Shown: positions 6,000 to 11,415 of the stretch, piece by piece
Layout: every line of letters starts with the position of its first letter
Numbering within the stretch: position 1 is the first letter of the stretch
From: an uncultured Spirochaetaceae bacterium
GTDB taxonomy: Bacteria > Spirochaetota > Spirochaetia > Treponematales > Treponemataceae
Assembly (NCBI GenBank): GCA_902797925.1
Contig: CADBUT010000020.1
Location: forward strand, 1 to 12,675
DNA length: 12,675 bases
Direction: 5' to 3'
The notes under the pieces: generated by a model
Seen by the model: only the letters and a program-made list of their open reading frames with translations
What the model was told of the DNA's origin: nothing
Databases searched by the model: none
Made by a program: the position numbers and the translations under genes

Positions 6000-8531
6000 A
6001 TGGCAAAATCTAAATTTTTTAAGATTATTGCAGGCATTTCTGCTTTTGCAATGCTTTGGGTAATGGTTTCTTGTGGCGGTGCTAAATATACTGACGGCAC
6101 ATACACAGGAACTGCTGCTGGCCGTAACGGGGATGTTGTTGTTTCTGTTACTGTTACAAACGGCAAGATTGCTTCTGTTGATATTGTTCAGCATGAAGAA
6201 ACAGCTGGTCTTAGCGATGCTGCAATTGCAGAAATTCCTGCAGCTATCGTAAAGAAGAATTCTACAAAGGTAGATGCAGTTTCCGGTGCAACAGTTACAT
6301 CTAAAGCTATTATAGCCGCTGTTGATGCAGCTCTTGCTAATGCCGGTGGAAACGCCTCTAGCGGAAAGGCTGAAAAAGCACGTAAAAATGCTGCTGTTTC
6401 ATATACAGCCGGTACTTACGAAGGTACAGCAATGGGCATGAACGGCCCGCTTACTTTGGAAGTAACTTTCTCTAAAGATGCTATCACAGACATTCAGGTA
6501 AAGTCTTCTAAAGAAACAGCACACGTTGGTGATCCTGCATTCCCAATCATGTTCAAAGATGCTATTGAAGCAAACGGTTCTGGTATTGATGCAGTTTCTG
6601 GTGCAACATTCACTTCAATTGCTGTTAAAAATGCTTTGAACGATGCTGCTGCAAAAGCTAATGCTTCTAAAATCGAAGATTTCAAGAAGAACACAGTTAA
6701 GCACACAGCTCAGAAACCAATTGATGAAACATACGATGTTATCGTTGTTGGTGCTGGTGGTGCCGGTATCGCTGCTGCTGCTCAGTCAGTTCAGAACGGA
6801 TACTCTGTTCTTATTATTGAAAAGAACGCAGAAGTCGGTGGTAACACTGTAGTTTCAGGCGGTCAGTTCCAGTCTGTAATGCCTTACCTCGTTTGGGAAA
6901 AATCTAATCCGAATGCAGAAGAAGGTGTTTGTCCTCAGGATGGAAAGACATACAAGAAAGTTAAGATGGCTAACGGAAACATCGCTGTTCTTAAGACAAT
7001 CCTCAACTGGAGCGAAGAACCTTTTGATCCGACAGGTGCTTCTGAATGGTTCGAAGCCGGTGATATTGAAAGACTTTCAAAGCACGGTGTTCATCAGGAA
7101 TACCTGCCAGTTTTGAGAGAGCTTAAGCAGGAAATCAAAGATTACCTTGCTTGGGCACAGCCAAAACTTAATAGCGGTCTCAACGAAGGTGCTCTTACTC
7201 TGTTCTCTACAGTTAATCTCCATATTTTCCAGACATACTACGGCGGACTCCGCCCGAATGCAGATTTCACATCATGGATTTATGGTAACTATGACCTCGT
7301 ATGTCAGTTCATCAGAGACGGTCAGGATCTCAAAGACTGGCTTGTTGACCAGGGTTCAGCTTTCGACAACGCTACACAGCCTACAATCGTTGGTGCTTTG
7401 TGGCAGCGTGAAAACGACTACCTCAAGAAAGGTCCTACAGCTTTCCAGTGGGGAACATACTTCCAGCCTCCGCTTAACACAATCAACGAAGCTGCCGGCA
7501 AGAACAAGATTCTCCGCCGCACAGAAGCTAAAGAACTTATTGTAGAAAACGGCAAAGTAACTGGTGTTAAGGCTGTAATGTACGATGGTACACAGGTTAC
7601 AGCACACGCAACAAAGGGCGTTGTTCTTGCAACAGGTGGTTACGCAGCTAACGTAGCTAAGGTTATCGAGACAAACGAATACTGGAAGAAAGACAAGATT
7701 ACAAGCCGCACTCAGACAACAAACCGTTCTTCAATGCAGGGTGACGGTATCAAGATGGGACAGGCTGCAGGTGCTGATGTAACAGGACTTGAATATACAC
7801 AGCTTATGCCTATTTCTTGGATTGACAACGGACAGCTTGCATTCGGTGGCGGTAACTACACAGTTTACATCAATCCGACAACAGGTAAGCGTTTCGTAAA
7901 CGAAACAAGCGAGCGTGACGTTCTTTCTCTTAAAGAGTTTGAGAACGGTATCGAGCGCAACAAAGTTCAGGGTGTATTCATTGAAATCGCAAACAGCAAG
8001 CAGCCAATTCAGGGTCCATATCCTTATGGAACACCGGGAACAGACGCTTGGAAGACCGATGTTGAATGGAGACAGTATGAGCGCACAATCGACCAGCTTG
8101 GCGACCTTTTCAAAGAGCTTGGCATTACAGCTGATGCTGCTGTCGTAAAACAGGAAATTATCGATTACGATAAGGCTCTTATTACAGGCAAAGAAAGCAG
8201 CCTGCCAATCAACAAGACTGGTTGGACAGCTCTTATCGGTGATGCAGAAAAGAAAGCAGACGGTTCTTATGACCTTTCTACTTACAAACTTGATGGCGTT
8301 CCTCTTAAGATTAGAATTATGGCTCCGTCAACACACCACACAATGGGTGGTCTTAAAGTTGACACAAGCCGCCATGTTCTTGACAAGAGCGGAAACATTA
8401 TCAAGGGTCTTTATGCAGCCGGTGAAGTTACTGGTGGTATCCATGCCGGTAACCGTCTTGGTGGTAACGCTATCGTTGAGATTTTCGTATCTGGACGTAC
8501 TGCTGCCAACGCTATCAAGGCTGATAACTGA
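6000..8531 (+). CDS. Flavinylated lipoprotein reductase: two FMN-binding domains plus FAD-binding fumarate-reductase-like domain
   Basis: This 843-residue protein has a signal peptide with a relaxed lipobox (MVSC, Cys25). Two tandem FMN_bind domains follow (about 30-112 and 135-218), each with the motif DAVSGAT (92-98 and 197-203) whose Thr is the site ApbE modifies. A flavocytochrome-c/fumarate-reductase-type FAD domain (about 243-840) has the dinucleotide motif GAGGAG (251-256), Glu274, NETSERD (634-640), HHTMGG (779-784) and GNRLGGNAI (817-825). Arg639, His780 and Arg819 correspond to catalytic Arg402, His504 and Arg544 of Shewanella Fcc3. The Fcc3 residues that bind the fumarate C1 carboxylate (His365, Thr377, Glu378) appear replaced, and the capping region (about 290-520) is much longer, so another 2-enoate acceptor is likely. 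After the signal peptide Phe is nearly always TTC, unlike neighbouring genes, suggesting high expression. It acts outside the inner membrane. Confidence 0.93.
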   Translation: MAKSKFFKIIAGISAFAMLWVMVSCGGAKYTDGTYTGTAAGRNGDVVVSVTVTNGKIASVDIVQHEETAGLSDAAIAEIPAAIVKKNSTKVDAVSGATVTSKAIIAAVDAALANAGGNASSGKAEKARKNAAVSYTAGTYEGTAMGMNGPLTLEVTFSKDAITDIQVKSSKETAHVGDPAFPIMFKDAIEANGSGIDAVSGATFTSIAVKNALNDAAAKANASKIEDFKKNTVKHTAQKPIDETYDVIVVGAGGAGIAAAAQSVQNGYSVLIIEKNAEVGGNTVVSGGQFQSVMPYLVWEKSNPNAEEGVCPQDGKTYKKVKMANGNIAVLKTILNWSEEPFDPTGASEWFEAGDIERLSKHGVHQEYLPVLRELKQEIKDYLAWAQPKLNSGLNEGALTLFSTVNLHIFQTYYGGLRPNADFTSWIYGNYDLVCQFIRDGQDLKDWLVDQGSAFDNATQPTIVGALWQRENDYLKKGPTAFQWGTYFQPPLNTINEAAGKNKILRRTEAKELIVENGKVTGVKAVMYDGTQVTAHATKGVVLATGGYAANVAKVIETNEYWKKDKITSRTQTTNRSSMQGDGIKMGQAAGADVTGLEYTQLMPISWIDNGQLAFGGGNYTVYINPTTGKRFVNETSERDVLSLKEFENGIERNKVQGVFIEIANSKQPIQGPYPYGTPGTDAWKTDVEWRQYERTIDQLGDLFKELGITADAAVVKQEIIDYDKALITGKESSLPINKTGWTALIGDAEKKADGSYDLSTYKLDGVPLKIRIMAPSTHHTMGGLKVDTSRHVLDKSGNIIKGLYAAGEVTGGIHAGNRLGGNAIVEIFVSGRTAANAIKADN

Positions 8532-8553
8532 TTCTAAGATTGTTAATTAGAAT
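8531..8553 (+). repeat. Short inverted repeat directly after the reductase stop
   Basis: ATTCTAA (8531-8537) and TTAGAAT (8547-8553) form a 7-bp AT-rich stem with a 9-nt loop that begins at the last base of the stop codon. It lies just ahead of the strong terminator and could stabilise the mRNA 3' end. The function is not clear. Confidence 0.35.
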
Positions 8554-8558
8554 TTGTT

Positions 8559-8596
8559 AAAAAAAAAGGCTGTCCGTTTTCAGGGCAGCCTTTTTT
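8559..8596. terminator. Bidirectional Rho-independent terminator
   Basis: An A9 run, GGCTGTCC, loop GTTTTCA, GGGCAGCC and a T6 run form a GC-rich 8-bp stem (one T-G pair) that the flanking A and T runs can extend. It has a T tract in both orientations. It sits between the convergent reductase and TetR genes and should end both transcripts. Confidence 0.92.
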
Positions 8597-8609
8597 ATTC
8601 GGTCTTAAG

Positions 8610-9212
8610 TTATTTCTTTTTGATTCCTTCTATTGCAAGATCAATCGCAGCATGCATTTCTTTTATGTCTTTCTGATTCAATATTGCAAGTCTGAAGATA
8701 GATGACTCAATCATTGCATAAAGCATTTCGTCTGTTGTAGAAATTTCGCTTACTGTAATGCCTAATTCGCCTTTATTGATTCCTTCAATAAGAATATTGC
8801 ACAAAAGATGTCTTAAACGGACTATGCGGCGTCTTACCATTGTTCCCGGATTTTTTCCGGTTTTCTGAACTTGCAGCAGATAATTCAGGATAACGGTGAA
8901 AAGCTTTGGATTTTCACGGCATGCATCAAGAATCTGATGAAGAACCTGCTTAAGTTTTACGTCTGAAGTAAGTTTGTTGTCATGCATTACATCAAGCAGG
9001 CTCAATTCAATGTTTGTCGTAAGCTGTCTGATGCTGCTTATGAATATTTCACGCTTGTTTCTGAAGTACAAGTAAAGAGTGGTCCGCGTAATTCCGCATC
9101 TGTCTGCTATTTTCTGAAAAGTTGCGTCCTCGTAGCCTTCATCAACAAACACGTCAAGGGCTTTGTCAAGAATCGTGTGTTTACGTTTGTCATGTTCAAC
9201 AATAATTGCCAT
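8610..9212 (-). CDS. TetR/AcrR-family transcriptional regulator
   Basis: This 200-residue protein has the N-terminal TetR helix-turn-helix domain (about residues 10-56): ILDKALDVFVDEGY, then TFQKIADRCGITRTTLYLYFRNKREIF with the recognition helix around 42-50. The remaining helical region (60-200) is the variable ligand and dimer domain and gives no clue to the inducer. The ATG is 14 bases after the stop of the upstream RNA methyltransferase gene on the same strand, with a GAGAG-like ribosome-binding site, so the two are probably co-transcribed. It converges with the reductase gene across a shared terminator. Whether it controls the reductase, its own operon or a distant gene cannot be read from the sequence. 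Confidence 0.9.
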   Translation of the reverse strand: MAIIVEHDKRKHTILDKALDVFVDEGYEDATFQKIADRCGITRTTLYLYFRNKREIFISSIRQLTTNIELSLLDVMHDNKLTSDVKLKQVLHQILDACRENPKLFTVILNYLLQVQKTGKNPGTMVRRRIVRLRHLLCNILIEGINKGELGITVSEISTTDEMLYAMIESSIFRLAILNQKDIKEMHAAIDLAIEGIKKK

Positions 9213-9226
9213 ATACTCTCTGCCTT

Positions 9227-10384
9227 TTATAAGTATGAATAAAAAACCGTATCAAGATTGCCGCATTTAAAATTTTTGGTTTTTGTGGCTTTCCGTCCGA
9301 TTGCTTTTTCAAAATTCGGGTGTGATGTAATAATGCCCATCTGCCAGCCAGGAAAAGACTGAAAAAGCAGAGACATATCTTTGTAAAGCTGTTCTGCTTC
9401 CTGGCTTGTGCCGAGGCGCTCGCCGTATGGCGGGTTTGCAATCAAAAGCCCCGTCTCAAAAGGCGCGGCAATTGAATCAAATCCTGCTTCGATAAAGTCC
9501 GGCCTTTGAATGCGCATGTCGCTGCCTATAAGCTGAAGGGCTCGGCCTGCTGTAACACAGGCGTGCTCTGCATTTATTCTTGCCCTTTCAATTGCTTTCG
9601 GGTCAATGTCGCTGCCGGTAATTCTTGCCGTACATTCGGGGCGGATTTTTTCAGCCTCGTTCTGTTTTATGCGCAGTGCGGCTTTTTCGTCATAAATTGC
9701 GAGATTTTCTAAAGCAAAATGCCGCCCAAAACCGGGCGCAACATTGTATGCGTAAAGGGCTGCCTCAATTGCAAAAGTGCCTGAACCGCAGAAAGGATCG
9801 TGCAGCGGTGTTTTGCGCCGCCAGCACATCTGCTGAAGCAGCGTTGCCGCCAGAGTTTCTCTTATAGGTGCGTCGCCACCGTGTGTGCGGTAGCCTCTTT
9901 TATTGAGCGGCTCTCCGCTCAAGTCGAGAAGCACCTGTACTGTGTCGTTTTCGATATAAATGCGGACTGTAGCTTCTTCGCCGCTTTCAGGCAATACTGA
10001 AATGTGCCAGATTTCACCGAGCTTGGTGTAAACTGCTTTATGTACCATTGACTGGATTGTGTGTTCCGAAGAGAGCCTGCTTTTGTGAGAACGGACCTTA
10101 TCGATTGTCAGATGAACGTCTTTTTTGAAATAGTCCTGCCAGTTTATTGACTTTATACCGTCAAAAAGCGAATCAAAATTATCAGCATAGAACGAAGCAA
10201 GCTGAAGATAGACTCTGTCAGCTGTGCGCAGGCAGAGATTAGCTCTGAAAAGAGTGTCAGAATCTTTGGATGTAAAGACAACACGGCCTGGTGCATTTGA
10301 AACAGGAGAATAACCAAGCTGTTTAAGCTCAAGAGAAAGTGTCTTTTCGGCACCAACTGCGCATAATGCCGCCAATGTATACAT
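9227..10384 (-). CDS. THUMP-domain class I RNA guanine-N2 methyltransferase (YpsC/RlmL N-terminal-like)
   Basis: This 385-residue protein combines a THUMP RNA-binding domain (about 40-160) with a Rossmann methyltransferase domain (about 165-380). The latter shows DPFCGSGTF (196-204) for SAM binding and the catalytic NPPYGERL (317-324), typical of N2-guanine methyltransferases. Length and layout fit the Bacillus YpsC-type protein and the first half of the E. coli bifunctional RlmL (m2G2445 of 23S rRNA). The second methyltransferase half (RlmK) is absent, which is normal for YpsC-type proteins. The exact target base is inferred. No Shine-Dalgarno precedes the ATG, and the promoter position (10391-10419) suggests a leaderless transcript. 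TetR follows 14 bases downstream. Confidence 0.9.
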   Translation of the reverse strand: MYTLAALCAVGAEKTLSLELKQLGYSPVSNAPGRVVFTSKDSDTLFRANLCLRTADRVYLQLASFYADNFDSLFDGIKSINWQDYFKKDVHLTIDKVRSHKSRLSSEHTIQSMVHKAVYTKLGEIWHISVLPESGEEATVRIYIENDTVQVLLDLSGEPLNKRGYRTHGGDAPIRETLAATLLQQMCWRRKTPLHDPFCGSGTFAIEAALYAYNVAPGFGRHFALENLAIYDEKAALRIKQNEAEKIRPECTARITGSDIDPKAIERARINAEHACVTAGRALQLIGSDMRIQRPDFIEAGFDSIAAPFETGLLIANPPYGERLGTSQEAEQLYKDMSLLFQSFPGWQMGIITSHPNFEKAIGRKATKTKNFKCGNLDTVFYSYL

Positions 10385-10387
10385 GAA

Positions 10388-10408
10388 TTAAGAATAACAT
10401 TCTTTTAA
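10388..10408. repeat. Inverted repeat in the methyltransferase promoter (candidate operator)
   Basis: TTAAGAAT (10388-10395) and ATTCTTTTAA (10399-10408) form a near-perfect palindrome around a 3-nt centre (AAC). It overlaps the -10 box and part of the spacer of the minus-strand promoter, a position suited to a repressor site. The TetR protein encoded at the end of the same operon is a possible but unproven binder. Confidence 0.4.
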
Positions 10409-10419
10409 ATAATGTTCAA
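10391..10419 (-). promoter_or_regulatory. Promoter of the THUMP methyltransferase-TetR operon
   Basis: On the minus strand TTGAAC (10414-10419) and TATTCT (10391-10396) are 17 nt apart. Only six bases (TAATTC) separate the -10 from the ATG at 10384, so transcription should start at or within a base or two of the start codon. Confidence 0.6.
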
Positions 10420-10451
10420 TTGTGACTTTGTGGACAGTAATTTAGAAATTT

Positions 10452-10480
10452 TTGACATTTATGCTTCCCTTTGGTATACT
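10452..10480 (+). promoter_or_regulatory. Near-consensus sigma-70 promoter of the esterase-like gene
   Basis: A perfect TTGACA (10452-10457), a 17-nt spacer and TATACT (10475-10480) make this the best promoter in the window. The ATG at 10489 is 8 bases after the -10 and has no Shine-Dalgarno sequence, so the mRNA is predicted to be leaderless or nearly so. Confidence 0.85.
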
Positions 10481-10488
10481 AAACCACT

Positions 10489-11415
10489 ATGCCGGTTGTT
10501 GACAGGCGTTCTGCGCTAAAAAAGTTAAAGTATTTAGTTTTTACCTCACGGACAGATCTGACAAAATTCAGAAAACGGATTGAAGCTCAATTTGCACATG
10601 GAGTGTTGCCGAATTATGTAGACTGCCGCTCTGTCACTGTGCATGGCATTGCAAGCGACATGCTGATTCCGCAGATTTCTTCTAACAGGAAGATGATACT
10701 CTATGTTCACGGCGGCTCTTTTATGGGCGGCTCAAAAGCTTCTTGGCGCAATTTCTGTGCGTCTTTGGCAAACGAGGCTTCTGCAAGGGTTCTTCTGCCA
10801 GATTTCCGCCTTGCACCGGAATACGCTTTTCCTGCCGCCATTGAAGATATTCTTGCCGTATACAAGCGCATGTGCGACCACCATGTAGACATCGTATTTG
10901 CGGCAGACGGTTCCGGCGCGGCAATTGCGCTTGCAGCGGCTTTAAGCCTGCCTAAAGAATTGCGCCGCTACTTCAAGGGAATGCTGCTTTTCTCACCGTG
11001 GCTTGATCTTTCAGCTGAATCGCTTATTTATTCAGTAAAGACAAAAGACCCGCTTTTTTCTCAAGATTCATTCCGTGTTTGCGGAACGAATTACACTTAT
11101 GAGGCCAATCTTGAAAATCCGCTCGTTTCCCCGCTAAAGGCAGATTCTTCGCATTATGAGAATTTTCCGCCTGTATACATTCAGACCGGCTCTGAAGAGC
11201 TGATGCTTCCGTGCATGAAAAAGTTCGAAGAAAAGCTCAAAAATGCCGGTGTCGAATGTACGCTTGAAATTTTTGACAAGCTCTTTCACTTCTTTCAGTT
11301 TGACCACGAGGACGTGCCGCAGACTCATCTGGCGGTTGAAGCGGCCGGCAAATTCATAAAGAATCTCGGCAATCTTGAGAACGACGGCCTTGAGGGAGAT
11401 GATTTATGGAGCTAG
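10489..11415 (+). CDS. HSL-type alpha/beta hydrolase with degraded catalytic triad
   Basis: This 308-residue cytoplasmic protein has the hormone-sensitive-lipase/acetyl esterase fold: oxyanion-hole motif YVHGGSFMGG (72-81), DFRLAPEYAFPAAIED (105-120), SPWLDL (169-174) and the C-terminal PPVYIQTGSEEL (227-238). The nucleophile elbow normally reads GDSAG; here it reads ADGSG (139-143), putting Gly141 where the serine should be with Ser142 one place on. The acid position has Glu237 rather than Asp, while the His (His267 in LFHFF) remains. It may be a pseudoenzyme or use the shifted serine. The family is clear, the activity doubtful. It starts at ATG 10489 behind a consensus promoter with no ribosome-binding site, and its end overlaps trhP by 10 bases, so both are co-transcribed. 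Confidence 0.88.
   Translation: MPVVDRRSALKKLKYLVFTSRTDLTKFRKRIEAQFAHGVLPNYVDCRSVTVHGIASDMLIPQISSNRKMILYVHGGSFMGGSKASWRNFCASLANEASARVLLPDFRLAPEYAFPAAIEDILAVYKRMCDHHVDIVFAADGSGAAIALAAALSLPKELRRYFKGMLLFSPWLDLSAESLIYSVKTKDPLFSQDSFRVCGTNYTYEANLENPLVSPLKADSSHYENFPPVYIQTGSEELMLPCMKKFEEKLKNAGVECTLEIFDKLFHFFQFDHEDVPQTHLAVEAAGKFIKNLGNLENDGLEGDDLWS
11395..11398 (+). promoter_or_regulatory. Ribosome-binding site of trhP
   Basis: GGAG within GAGGGAG, 7 nt before ATG 11406, lies inside the end of the esterase-like gene. It fixes the start of the U32 protein and shows that the two overlapping genes are translated from one mRNA. Confidence 0.75.

Noticed and set aside
7147..7545. 132-codon plus-strand frame inside the reductase
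   Set aside because: It is an alternative frame within a well-supported gene with low-complexity, non-family-like translation.
8531..8596. Possible attachment site or mobile-element end at the repeats after the reductase
   Set aside because: The repeats are a simple hairpin plus an ordinary terminator; no integrase, transposase or direct-repeat partner is present.
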